Shown piece after piece: positions 18,065 through 26,358 of a stretch of DNA of 64,000 nucleotides. Each line of letters begins with the position of its first letter. Position 1 is the first letter of the stretch. Both the position numbers and the translations under genes were made by a program. This stretch comes from Xylanibacter ruminicola Ga6B6. GTDB taxonomy: Bacteria; Bacteroidota; Bacteroidia; Bacteroidales; Bacteroidaceae. Under the pieces are notes generated by a model. That model made no database searches, had not been told where the DNA came from, and worked only from the letters and a program-made list of their open reading frames with translations. Location: positions 1 through 64,000 of the forward strand of contig NZ_JHXD01000020.1 in NCBI RefSeq assembly GCF_000687715.1, written 5' to 3'.

Positions 18065-18092
18065 GCCCTCGCAATTTTGCGGGGGCCTTTTT
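18065..18092. terminator. terminator between convergent genes
   Basis: GCCCTCGCA (18065-18073) pairs with TGCGGGGGC (18078-18086), one G-T pair, followed by CTTTTTG. It ends the rpoD operon and lies against the last codons of the opposing aminotransferase gene. Confidence 0.85.
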
Positions 18093-18093
18093 G

Positions 18094-19404
18094 TTATCTG
18101 GGGTTATTGATTTCAAACACCTTCATGCGTTCCTCGAGTTGCGCGTATTGGTGATCCTCGATAAACGAGGTACAAACACGCAAACCTTCCTGTTCGGAAC
18201 CGCAGGTTATCAAGCAGATAGCCGACACACCATAGTACATCAGCTCCTTAGCCAACTGGCCAGAAGTCATGCCTGGATATCCGATTGTAAAGTAGAATCC
18301 GTCGGCAATGGGCTCGTCCAAATCCTTATCGTACACCACATAGAAATTGTGGCGACAGAAAATCTCTTTCAGTTTCTTGGCACGCTCGCCATATACGCTG
18401 ATCTCCTTACGGAAGTCGTACTTTCCTTCGTAAGCGGCCTTGAGCATAGCGGCCATCGCATACTGGGCGCTATGACTGGTACCCGAACTCAACGCATACA
18501 GCATACGGGTTGAGAATACAGGACCGAAGGGCAAACCCTGATAGCGGGCTGCGAGATCGGCAAAATGGCGATGGAACAGCTTGTCGTTGATGCAAACCAC
18601 ACCAATACGTTCGCCAGCATAGCTGAATGCCTTTGAACCTGAGATGAGCAGCATGTAATTATCGGTATAGCGGGCTACTGTGGCCTGATAAGGTGCCTCG
18701 AAAGGTTTCGAGAGATCCTTACGGAAGTCCATAGCGAAGTAAGCCAGATCCTCCATCACGATAGCATCATACTTGGTAGCCAGTTCGCCGATAATCTGCA
18801 ACTCCTCCTCGCGCAAACAAATCCACGAGGGGTTGTTGGGATTTGAATATACGATGGCACAGATGTTACCATTGCTCATGTAGCTCTCGAGCTTGCCACG
18901 CAGCTTATCGCCACGATAGTTATACACGTCGAAAGTCTCGTACTTCACACCCATCACCTGCAGCTGCATCTTCTGCACAGGGAATCCTGGGTCGATAAAC
19001 AGTACGGTATCCTTCTGTTTGTCGCACTGCGAACAGGTGAGGAACGAAGCGAAAGTACCCTGCATCGAACCTGTTACTGGCACGCAGCTTTCGGGTTTGA
19101 TATCTACGCCGATAAAGGCTTTTACAAACTGCGAAGCTGCCTCCTTGAGTACGGGTGCACCCTGAATATCGGGATACGAATGGGCAATGCCACCTTCGAG
19201 GGCTTTTATCTGGGCATCAACGCCTACCTGAGCGGCAGGCAGACCAGGAATACCCATCTCCATCTTGATGAACTCTACCCCACTCGCCTTCTCGGCCTTA
19301 GCAGCTACCTGCTTTACCTCGCGGATGGTAGCCTTGGCAAAATCCTCAATGCCAAGCTCGGCTACCAGCGAGTCAACTATTTCTCTTTTAATTGGAGTTT
19401 CCAT
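18094..19404 (-). CDS. class I/II PLP-dependent aminotransferase
   Basis: 436 residues of fold-type I aminotransferase. Visible features: SNPNNPSWI substrate/PLP region, EDLAYFAMD (Asp that binds the pyridine nitrogen) and SGSKAFSYAGERIG (PLP lysine in SKAFSY and the phosphate-binding Arg). It is the last gene after iorA and iorB, with its ATG overlapping the iorB stop (TAATG). This context suggests it interconverts aromatic or branched amino acids and the 2-oxo acids used by the indolepyruvate oxidoreductase. Exact amino acid specificity cannot be read from the sequence. Confidence 0.9.
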   Translation of the reverse strand: METPIKREIVDSLVAELGIEDFAKATIREVKQVAAKAEKASGVEFIKMEMGIPGLPAAQVGVDAQIKALEGGIAHSYPDIQGAPVLKEAASQFVKAFIGVDIKPESCVPVTGSMQGTFASFLTCSQCDKQKDTVLFIDPGFPVQKMQLQVMGVKYETFDVYNYRGDKLRGKLESYMSNGNICAIVYSNPNNPSWICLREEELQIIGELATKYDAIVMEDLAYFAMDFRKDLSKPFEAPYQATVARYTDNYMLLISGSKAFSYAGERIGVVCINDKLFHRHFADLAARYQGLPFGPVFSTRMLYALSSGTSHSAQYAMAAMLKAAYEGKYDFRKEISVYGERAKKLKEIFCRHNFYVVYDKDLDEPIADGFYFTIGYPGMTSGQLAKELMYYGVSAICLITCGSEQEGLRVCTSFIEDHQYAQLEERMKVFEINNPR

Positions 19405-19988
19405 TACTTCTGTGCTGCTTTACCAATGGCTAATGCTTTGATGTTGGCATCTACGATGGCATCGCCTTTGCGGGCGAAGACACGACGGATGGCATCCTCT
19501 AACTTATCGTACTCGATACCCAAGGCCTTCTGGGCGGCACCCAGCAGAATCACGTTGGCCGAACGGGGCACACCATTATCCTTAGCGGCCTGCTCGATGT
19601 CGAGCACAATCACATTCTTTACGCTTTCCAAATCCTGCTTAATCTTCTCGATATCAGGATAGTTGGGAATATTTACGAAAGGAGCACTCGAAGTGATAAT
19701 CCAACCATCTTTTGACAAGAATGGTAGATAACGCAGGGCCTCCATGGGCTCCATCGAGATAATTACATCGGCACCACCCAGCGGAATCAGATCGCTGCTG
19801 ATGGGGTTGCTCGAGATGCGCAGATTCGACTGTACGTCGCCACCACGCTGACTCATACCGTGTACCTCGGCCTGCTTGATATAGAGGTTCTCCTTCATGG
19901 CAGCCTCGCCTATGATGGTAGCAATCGAGAGGATACCCTGACCGCCTACTCCACAAAGTATAATATCTGTTTTCATTTCACTTTTCAC
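19404..19988 (-). CDS. iorB: indolepyruvate oxidoreductase subunit beta
   Basis: 194 residues. The start region DIILCGVGGQGILSIATIIGEAA is the signature of the gamma/beta domain of 2-oxoacid:ferredoxin oxidoreductases, and EVHGMSQRGGDVQSNLRIS matches the IorB family. It forms a heteromer with IorA (17 bases upstream) that oxidatively decarboxylates aryl pyruvates to aryl-acetyl-CoA, with ferredoxin as electron acceptor. Reversal by reduced ferredoxin is possible in anaerobes, allowing aromatic amino acid synthesis from arylacetates. Confidence 0.93.
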   Translation of the reverse strand: MKSEMKTDIILCGVGGQGILSIATIIGEAAMKENLYIKQAEVHGMSQRGGDVQSNLRISSNPISSDLIPLGGADVIISMEPMEALRYLPFLSKDGWIITSSAPFVNIPNYPDIEKIKQDLESVKNVIVLDIEQAAKDNGVPRSANVILLGAAQKALGIEYDKLEDAIRRVFARKGDAIVDANIKALAIGKAAQK

Positions 19989-20005
19989 TATTCGTTATTC
20001 ACTAT

Positions 20006-21613
20006 TCACTTTTTCTCAGCTGCCTTTTTCTGCTTGAGATGGCGCTGCAGCGTTTGCATGCATTCACGACGAGGAATAATCACACTCACACCGTGGTAGT
20101 TAATCTCCTCGCGGATGGCTGCTGTAATCTCGGGCATGTTCTTGGGGATGGGGTTAACCACCTTGAGGTGATCCTCCGAAAGGCCCAATCCCTTACAGAT
20201 AGCCTCGAACTTATTGGTACCAGCCGAATCCTGTCCGCCAGTCATAGCGGTGGTCAGGTTATCGCTGATAATCACAGTGATGTCAGCATTCTCGTTGATA
20301 GCATCCAGCAAACCAGTCATACCGCTGTGGGTAAAGGTTGAGTCGCCGATGATAGCTACAGCAGGCCACTGACCAGCATCGCTGGCACCCTTGGCCATGG
20401 TGATGGATGCACCCATATCTACGCAGCTGTGGATAGCCTTATAAGGAGGCAGGAATCCCAGTGTGTAACAGCCGATATCGCCGAATACGCGGGCGTTGGG
20501 ATACTCCTTCAGCACCTCGTTCAGAGCGGTGTAAACATCGCGGTGACCGCAACCCTGACACAGTGCAGGTGGACGTGGGGTTACATCCTCGCAAGGTGCA
20601 TAGCTCTCGCTGCTCTCCAAACCCAGTGCCTTCTTCAGGAAGTCGGGATTCAACTCGCCTGTACGAGGCAGCTCGCCTGTTAAGCGTCCCTTGATCACAG
20701 CGTTGCCGGGCATCACACCACGAACCTGATCCTCGATGAATGGCTGACCCTCTTCGGCAATCAGCACCTGCTCGCAATCGTCGGTCATACGACGGATGAG
20801 CTTCTTGGGGATAGGATACTGCGAAATCTTGAGCACGGGGAAAGGACAACCCTCAGGATAGCACTCCATCAGGTAGTTGTAAGCAATACCGCTGGCGATG
20901 ATACCCAATTTGTGGTCGGCGCCATCGATATATTGGTTATATTTGCTCTCAACAGCCATCTGCTCCAGCAAAGGCTGCTGACCGGTTACTACTACATTAC
21001 GCTTGCGGGCAAAGGCGGGCAAAAGTACCCAGTTACTGGCCTGAGCATTGTAGTTAAGCTCGTTCTGTGGACGGGCCTCGTCCTTCACCTCAACTACAGC
21101 ACGACTGTGAGCCATACGGGTGGTAACACGCATCAGGATGGGCAGATGCAACTGCTCCGAAAGGTCGAAAGCCTCCTGCATCATATCGTAAGCCTCCTGC
21201 TGTGAGCTAGGCTCCAAGGTAGGAATCATGGCGAACTTAGCGTAGAAACGTGAGTCCTGCTCGTCCTGCGATGAGTGCATCGATGGGTCGTCGGCTACCA
21301 GAACCACTACACCACCGTTGGTACCCGTCATAGCCGAGTTAACAAACGGATCGGCGCAAACGTTCAAACCTACATGTTTCATACACACCAGTGCCCTCTT
21401 GCCCATATACGACATACCGAGTGCAGCCTCCATTGCCGTCTTCTCGTTGGTGCTCCAACGACGGTGGATGTTGCGCTCTTTGGCAATTGGCGACTCCTGG
21501 ATATACTCAGTAATCTCCGTTGATGGAGTGCCGGGATAGGCATAAACACCACTCAGACCTGCATCGATAGCGCCCTGAGCAATAGCCTCGTCTCCCAATA
21601 AAAGCTTTTTCAT
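20006..21613 (-). CDS. iorA: indolepyruvate oxidoreductase subunit alpha, without C-terminal ferredoxin domain
   Basis: 535 residues. N-terminal pyrimidine-binding domain (GLSGVYAYPGTPSTEI), a central transketolase-like region, and a C-terminal ThDP domain (CQGCGHRDVYTALNE; GDIGCYTLG; IGDSTFTHSGMTGL). Classical IorA proteins continue into an 8Fe-ferredoxin domain with CxxCxxCxxxCP motifs; this protein stops at about 535 (HLKQKKAAEKK) with no such cluster motifs. The first gene of the iorA-iorB-aminotransferase operon, behind a perfect promoter at 21675. Confidence 0.93.
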   Translation of the reverse strand: MKKLLLGDEAIAQGAIDAGLSGVYAYPGTPSTEITEYIQESPIAKERNIHRRWSTNEKTAMEAALGMSYMGKRALVCMKHVGLNVCADPFVNSAMTGTNGGVVVLVADDPSMHSSQDEQDSRFYAKFAMIPTLEPSSQQEAYDMMQEAFDLSEQLHLPILMRVTTRMAHSRAVVEVKDEARPQNELNYNAQASNWVLLPAFARKRNVVVTGQQPLLEQMAVESKYNQYIDGADHKLGIIASGIAYNYLMECYPEGCPFPVLKISQYPIPKKLIRRMTDDCEQVLIAEEGQPFIEDQVRGVMPGNAVIKGRLTGELPRTGELNPDFLKKALGLESSESYAPCEDVTPRPPALCQGCGHRDVYTALNEVLKEYPNARVFGDIGCYTLGFLPPYKAIHSCVDMGASITMAKGASDAGQWPAVAIIGDSTFTHSGMTGLLDAINENADITVIISDNLTTAMTGGQDSAGTNKFEAICKGLGLSEDHLKVVNPIPKNMPEITAAIREEINYHGVSVIIPRRECMQTLQRHLKQKKAAEKK

Positions 21614-21674
21614 CTGACTAATTTATATTTTACAATTTTACGATTTTCAATTATGTGATATTATCTATCAGGGG

Positions 21675-21706
21675 CAAAGGTAGGTATTTTTACGCAAACA
21701 GCCAAA
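21675..21706 (-). promoter_or_regulatory. promoter of the ior operon
   Basis: Minus strand TTTG (21703-21706), 20 bases, TACCTTTG (21675-21682). The -33 box sits beside the terminator hairpin of the next unit. Confidence 0.82.
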
Positions 21707-21707
21707 A

Positions 21708-21738
21708 AAATACGGCTTAATTTGCATAAGCCGTATTT
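21708..21738 (-). terminator. terminator of the FadL-like operon
   Basis: AATACGGCTTA pairs with TAAGCCGTATT (arms in 21709-21737). On the minus strand it is followed by a run of T, so it ends the operon whose last stop is at 21826. The plus side also has T residues, so it may work in both directions. Confidence 0.8.
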
Positions 21739-21825
21739 TTATCCATAAAAACTTTCAGTTTTTTGTTTTCTACATTCTAAAATCTTACAATTTTTACATT
21801 TTCTAATTGTTACATTTTTACATTA

Positions 21826-23397
21826 TTAGAAGGTGTATCCGATGGTAAGCAGACCTTGGCTGCGCTTATTGCTAACCTTTGTAACACCAGTGCTAACGCT
21901 TGTTGAAGAAGCTAAACTCTGATAGTCCTGGAATGGGTGGAACTCACCATCAGTGTTGCTCAGCTGGTAAGCCAGGTCGATGTTCATCTTACCAACCTTG
22001 AAACCTACACCGCAGGTAAAACGATGAGTATCTTTCCAGTTTACATAGTCGGTTGTAGAAGCGTACATAGTGCCTGGGCTGTCGACAGTCATATCGCGAA
22101 CACCATCCATCTTGTAACCGCTGGTGATGTAGTTGTAACCTACTCGGAATGCTACATCGGGAACGGGCTTGTACTCAGCACCCAACTTCAGGGTTGAAAC
22201 ACCCTTGAGCGAACGCTCGGTATTGGCCTTCATGGCGATATCCTTCGAGGTCTCGGCATTGTCGTAATAGTCGTAACCATCGATGATGCGGTTCTGACTG
22301 GCGCTGTAGTCGGTGTACTCGTAACCTGCACCCAAGGCAAGCTGGGTACCAACGGTAGTTCCAAGGCTCAAACCAAACTTCCAAGGTGTATGGTAAGCAA
22401 AGTCGTAGCTCTCCTGACTCTGACCCTTATCCCAAGAACCGTAAGGGGTGTTGTTAACCATAGCGCTTGAGTTGCTCGAGGTAAGCTCGTACCAGGTTGG
22501 TGTGTGGATGTAAGCACCGATGCGGAATGGCGACTCCTCGACAGGACGGAAGATAGCACCAAACTTCAGGTTGATGCCAGTACCGGTAATCTTACGCTCG
22601 TCGCCATAAGCCAGCGAACCACATTTAATACCCTCCGAATCAAGGATGGTCTCAGCATACTCCGAATAACCCTTATAGTGTACATCCTGTACGCCAACAG
22701 TCAATCCCCAGAAGAAACGGTCGTTGTGGTTACCGCTCAGGTTGAAGTCGTAATCGGCAATCCAACCGCGATGGGCACGATCAAAGCTGTATGCACCAGC
22801 TTGGCTCCAATAAAAGTTCTGATCATCAGGATCTAGCAGGAACACGTTAGCGTTCATATAGTCGGCTTGGTTAAAGCGGTATGAGCGATAGTCGCCCTCC
22901 CAGCCCATCACTTCGCCTTGTTTGTTCTCATCGAGCTCATAGAGTCCGCGGGCGGCCTTCTCGTAAGTCAATCCGTTCTGTGAGCAACCGCGCAACGAGT
23001 TGGCAGCCGACAGAATCTGGTCGAAGTTCTTACTCTTGTGGTAGTTGAAGCCCACATTAATAAAAGAGGTGGGACTCACGCGAGCCGAGTAAACAAATCC
23101 AGCCTGATCAAAACTCATATTGGTTTTATTCAGTCCGTCGAACTCCTTAGCGTCGGCCTGCGAAACCACGCCGAAACTCAAACTGGCTGTTGAATGGCGG
23201 AAGAGTCCGATACCAGCAGGGTTGGTACCCATGGTTGAGATATCGGCGCCCAATGCCTCCATCGCTCCACCCATACCCACATAGCGGGCGGTTCCGTTAA
23301 GATCGCTACCCAGCAAGCGGGCGCTCTCGTATGTATCCTGTGCAGCTACTGGCAAAACTATGCCCATAGCAATCGCTGCCAATAAAATCTTCTTCAT
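21826..23397 (-). CDS. FadL/OmpP1/TodX-family outer membrane transport protein
   Basis: 523 residues. Signal peptide ending PVAAQ, then the family's N-terminal hatch motif GTARYVGMGGAMEALGADISTMGTNPAGI, where the NPAG element is diagnostic. The rest alternates beta-strands and turns, and the chain ends in LLTIGYTF with a terminal Phe, as expected for an outer membrane barrel. FadL-family proteins move hydrophobic small molecules across the outer membrane; Bacteroidales members are often mislabelled hemin receptors. It follows the Tyr/Trp-rich secreted protein gene by 36 bases and should be cotranscribed. Confidence 0.9.
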   Translation of the reverse strand: MKKILLAAIAMGIVLPVAAQDTYESARLLGSDLNGTARYVGMGGAMEALGADISTMGTNPAGIGLFRHSTASLSFGVVSQADAKEFDGLNKTNMSFDQAGFVYSARVSPTSFINVGFNYHKSKNFDQILSAANSLRGCSQNGLTYEKAARGLYELDENKQGEVMGWEGDYRSYRFNQADYMNANVFLLDPDDQNFYWSQAGAYSFDRAHRGWIADYDFNLSGNHNDRFFWGLTVGVQDVHYKGYSEYAETILDSEGIKCGSLAYGDERKITGTGINLKFGAIFRPVEESPFRIGAYIHTPTWYELTSSNSSAMVNNTPYGSWDKGQSQESYDFAYHTPWKFGLSLGTTVGTQLALGAGYEYTDYSASQNRIIDGYDYYDNAETSKDIAMKANTERSLKGVSTLKLGAEYKPVPDVAFRVGYNYITSGYKMDGVRDMTVDSPGTMYASTTDYVNWKDTHRFTCGVGFKVGKMNIDLAYQLSNTDGEFHPFQDYQSLASSTSVSTGVTKVSNKRSQGLLTIGYTF

Positions 23398-23433
23398 AAT
23401 GGCAATATAATGTTTAATGTTTAATTTTTAATG

Positions 23434-24435
23434 TCAACGTCGTCCTCCCATACGGTTGCCGCCACCACCGCCACCAGAGCTACGAGAACCTCCGAAGCTG
23501 CCACTGCTACTGCTGCTGCCAAAGCTACCGCTGCTTGAGCGTGATGGGCTGCTGTAAGTAGAGTTAGAGCGAGTTGGTGACGAGTAATTATAATTAGAAT
23601 TAGAGTTGTTACCACCACGGCGACCGCTGAAGTTTCCAGAGTTGCTGCGCTGTGTGTTACCACTGCTATATACGCGGTCTCCACCCATTCTGCTGGCGCG
23701 ATCTCTCAGGCTGCCCATACGCGAACTGCTGTTGGCAACAGAGTTGCGGTATGAAGGGCGACGGCCTGTGCTGCCCTTGATATCGATAGAACCGGCATTT
23801 CCTGTGTGACCGTAGTAGTGTGTGTGACCACCACCGCCACCACCATAGTAATAGGGATAACCCCAGTAGCGATAAGGCGAATACCAGCTGTAGTAGCTAT
23901 AATAGCCATAATATGGCCAGCCCCATGAGCTCCAATATGGATCGTACCAGCCGTAGTAATAAGGATCCCACCAGCTCATGTAGTAAGGATTGTTCCACAT
24001 CACACTGCTATACCATGAACCGTAGTACCAGGGATCGTACCAGCCGTAACGACTGTAGTACCAAGGTGAGTGCCAACCCCAAGTGCTTGAACCGGCACGA
24101 TAACCAGCCCAGAAAGCAGCATTGCTGCTCACGTCGTAGTCATCAAAGCGAACCATGTTCTTGGTCAGGGCAAAATCCTCAGCCTCCAGCGTGTCGGCAG
24201 GATAAACACCCTTTCCATCGGTAAAGTCGATTACATCTAACTTGGTAGTATCACCGTCAATCACCTCGTAGCTGCTCTTGGCCTTTGACTGCGGAGCCAC
24301 CACGGGGGCGATATCCTTCACATGCTCTACCTGTGCCTTCTTCTTCTTTGGTACGAAGTAGAGGTCGTCGTCCTGAGCCATCATCGAGAGAGGCATGGCT
24401 CCGATCAGCATTGAAATTAGTAACAGTTTCTTCAT
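23434..24435 (-). CDS. secreted low-complexity Tyr/Trp/Gly/Ser-rich protein
   Basis: 333 residues. Signal peptide ending MMAQ, an ordinary region (about 22-110), then an aromatic-rich zone (about 115-200) of repeated WYDPWYYG/WWDPYYYG-type units, a Gly run next to HTHYYGHTG, and a Ser/Arg/Gly-rich, probably disordered tail that ends GGGGGGNRMGGRR. I do not recognise a family. Composition suggests an adhesive or phase-separating envelope protein, or a surface scaffold, but that is only inference. Cotranscribed with the FadL-like barrel. Repetitive DNA makes this a likely site of length variation between strains. Confidence 0.8.
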   Translation of the reverse strand: MKKLLLISMLIGAMPLSMMAQDDDLYFVPKKKKAQVEHVKDIAPVVAPQSKAKSSYEVIDGDTTKLDVIDFTDGKGVYPADTLEAEDFALTKNMVRFDDYDVSSNAAFWAGYRAGSSTWGWHSPWYYSRYGWYDPWYYGSWYSSVMWNNPYYMSWWDPYYYGWYDPYWSSWGWPYYGYYSYYSWYSPYRYWGYPYYYGGGGGGHTHYYGHTGNAGSIDIKGSTGRRPSYRNSVANSSSRMGSLRDRASRMGGDRVYSSGNTQRSNSGNFSGRRGGNNSNSNYNYSSPTRSNSTYSSPSRSSSGSFGSSSSSGSFGGSRSSGGGGGGNRMGGRR

Positions 24436-24493
24436 TTCTTCTAAGTTTTAATGATTCACGTTGCAAAAATACAACGAATTTCGGTGCAAAAAT

Positions 24494-24544
24494 AGGGAAA
24501 AACCCTAACTTATGATAGGATTTTCCCTAATTTTTGTAATTTTG
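24494..24544 (+). promoter_or_regulatory. prmA promoter region with inverted repeat
   Basis: TAATTTTG (24537-24544) is the -7 box for prmA. Just upstream, AGGGAAAA and TTTTCCCT form an inverted repeat (about 24493-24527) that could be an operator or hairpin. On the opposite strand TATTTTTG (around 24464-24472) is the -7 box of the secreted protein operon. Confidence 0.5.
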
Positions 24545-24564
24545 CCTCAAAAATTAACGATTAT

Positions 24565-25407
24565 ATGAAGTATTTTGAGGTAGAATTCACCATTTCACCC
24601 TATTCGGCCGATGCAGCCGACCTGTTTGCTTCGCTGGCTGGCGAAGCTGGATTCGAAACTTTCGAGGAAACTGAGACAGGCTTGAAGGGTTATGTGCAGC
24701 AGTCGCTCTTCGACGAGGATGCACTGCGCGAGTGTATAGAGGATTTCCCATTCGAGGGTACCTCTATTATATATAATGTACGCGAGGCTGAGGATCGCGA
24801 CTGGAATGAGCAATGGGAACAGGAAGGTTTTGAGCCTATCGTGATTGCCGACCAGCTGGTGATTCACGACGGTCGCCATCTGCCCGAGGTAGATAGTAAG
24901 ATACAGATTGAAATCGATGCCAAGCTGGCCTTCGGTACCGGCACTCACGAAACCACACGTATGATTTGCAACCAGCTGCTGAAACTGGCCAAAGGTCGCG
25001 TGCTGGATTGCGGTACAGGTACGGGTATCCTCTCTATTTGCGCCCTGAAATTGGGTGCAACCGAGGCTGTAGGTTACGATATCGACGAATGGAGCGTAGA
25101 TAACGCCCGTCATAACGCTGTGATTAATCGTGTTGACGATCGATTCACCTCGCTTTTGGGCGACGCTAAAATACTCGAAAATATCGACGAAAAGTTCGAC
25201 ATTGTGCTGGCCAATATCAACAGAAATATCCTTTTGGTCGACATGCCGATGTTCGTCAGCAAGATGCACGAGGGCTCGCTGCTTATCCTAAGTGGCTTCT
25301 ACTCAGACGATTGCGAAATTCTGACAGAAAAAGCCCATTCCATCGGACTTAAGTTGGTATCGAAGACTACCGACCATGATTGGGCTTGCCTGGTACTGAA
25401 GCATTAA
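24565..25407 (+). CDS. prmA: ribosomal protein L11 methyltransferase
   Basis: 280 residues. N-terminal L11-recognition domain (about 1-100) and a Rossmann SAM-binding domain with motif I LDCGTGTGILSICAL and the motif IV region VLANINRNILL, in which the N-I-N-R context is family specific. It trimethylates lysines and the N-terminus of ribosomal protein L11. Single gene with its own promoter and a terminator at 25536. Confidence 0.95.
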   Translation: MKYFEVEFTISPYSADAADLFASLAGEAGFETFEETETGLKGYVQQSLFDEDALRECIEDFPFEGTSIIYNVREAEDRDWNEQWEQEGFEPIVIADQLVIHDGRHLPEVDSKIQIEIDAKLAFGTGTHETTRMICNQLLKLAKGRVLDCGTGTGILSICALKLGATEAVGYDIDEWSVDNARHNAVINRVDDRFTSLLGDAKILENIDEKFDIVLANINRNILLVDMPMFVSKMHEGSLLILSGFYSDDCEILTEKAHSIGLKLVSKTTDHDWACLVLKH

Positions 25408-25535
25408 TATGCAGATAATATAAATATTGTTAAGAATACACCGAAACATTTGGTGATTACATTTTTAATCAGTACCTTTGCACACGATTTTAATGGTTAA
25501 GGTTTATGGTTGATTAATTTAGTTTTTTAACGAAA

Positions 25536-25566
25536 GAGGCTAGCAGTGAATGCTCGCCTCTTTTTG
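25536..25566 (+). terminator. terminator of prmA
   Basis: GAGGCTAGCA and TGCTCGCCTC (25536-25560, one mismatch) form a hairpin followed by TTTTTG. It lies 130 bases after the stop; the intervening stretch (25408-25535) is AT-rich with no gene seen. Confidence 0.75.
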
Positions 25567-25600
25567 TTTTATAAAAAAATCGCAGAAAAAAGCCATTTCG

Positions 25601-25632
25601 TTTGGCGGTTAGCAAAAATTGCCTTATCTTTG
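25601..25632 (+). promoter_or_regulatory. promoter of Met-rich protein gene
   Basis: TTTG (25601-25604), 20 bases, TATCTTTG (25625-25632). Confidence 0.82.
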
Positions 25633-25689
25633 TCGCCGATAATTTGATTTATCAACTATTATTGTACAACCAATTAAAACTTTTCAGAA

Positions 25690-26199
25690 ATGAAGAAACT
25701 AACAATGATGATTGCTGCCCTGGCTATGGCTATGAGTATGCAGGCACAAACCAAGTTCCACGACGTTGAAGCTAATGAGGCTAAGGGCGCCGTTAAATCA
25801 ATCAGCATGACCGTGATGGGTATGCCACGTAACACAACCTTTACCGAGGACGGTAAGATGCAGCAGGACGGTCTGACCGATGCCAAGTACGACGAGAATG
25901 GCTACATCCAGAGCGCCAAGATGAGCATGCAGGGCCAGGAGGCTGAGGTTAAGTTCACCTGGGAGAATGGCAAGCTTATCAGCCAGACCACAAACGTTAT
26001 GGGGCAGGAGATTAAACAGGTCTTAGTTTACGACGAGAACGGACTGGTAAAGGCTCAGAAGATGAACATGATGGGTCAGGATGTTGAGGTACCCCTCACC
26101 GACTATAAGTTCGACGATAAAGGTAACTGGATTAGCCGTAAAATGAGCATGATGGGACAGGAAATGGAAATGACCCGTACCATTACTTATTACGAGTAA
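25690..26199 (+). CDS. secreted Met-rich repeat protein
   Basis: 169 residues. Signal peptide ending MQAQ. The mature part holds about four degenerate repeats of roughly 25-30 residues, each with a [D/E]-x-G turn and an M-x-M-x-GQ[E/D] segment: KMSMQGQE, TNVMGQE, KMNMMGQD, KMSMMGQE. The layout resembles YD/RHS-like or MORN-like beta-hairpin repeats, but I do not recognise a named family. Methionine is unusually frequent in an exported protein; metal (copper) binding or sacrificial oxidation are possible roles. Own promoter and terminator, so it is a single-gene unit. Confidence 0.8.
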   Translation: MKKLTMMIAALAMAMSMQAQTKFHDVEANEAKGAVKSISMTVMGMPRNTTFTEDGKMQQDGLTDAKYDENGYIQSAKMSMQGQEAEVKFTWENGKLISQTTNVMGQEIKQVLVYDENGLVKAQKMNMMGQDVEVPLTDYKFDDKGNWISRKMSMMGQEMEMTRTITYYE

Positions 26200-26225
26200 A
26201 ACGCATAAACATTTAGTTTATATCT

Positions 26226-26262
26226 AAAGGGCTCACTTTTTCATAAGTTGGGCCCTTTTTTT
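26226..26262 (+). terminator. terminator after Met-rich protein gene
   Basis: AAGGGCTCACTT and AAGTTGGGCCCTT pair imperfectly and are followed by seven T residues. Confidence 0.75.
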
Positions 26263-26283
26263 AACACTTTACAAGACGCTGTT

Positions 26284-26315
26284 TTTGGAAGTTTAAATAA
26301 AACTTCGTATCTTTG
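26284..26315 (+). promoter_or_regulatory. carB promoter
   Basis: TTTG (26284-26287), 20 bases, TATCTTTG (26308-26315), giving a short leader of about 35 bases. Confidence 0.82.
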
Positions 26316-26358
26316 CAAGCGATTTTATGCAATCTTCAAAATAAAAACCAATACGAAT

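Noticed and set aside
23434..24435. Repeated units considered as a CRISPR or tandem array
   Set aside because: The units are codon repeats within a continuous signal-peptide protein, with no constant spacer length.
26248..26358. 37-codon extension of carB
   Set aside because: Crosses the terminator and promoter; the ATG at 26359 matches the family start.
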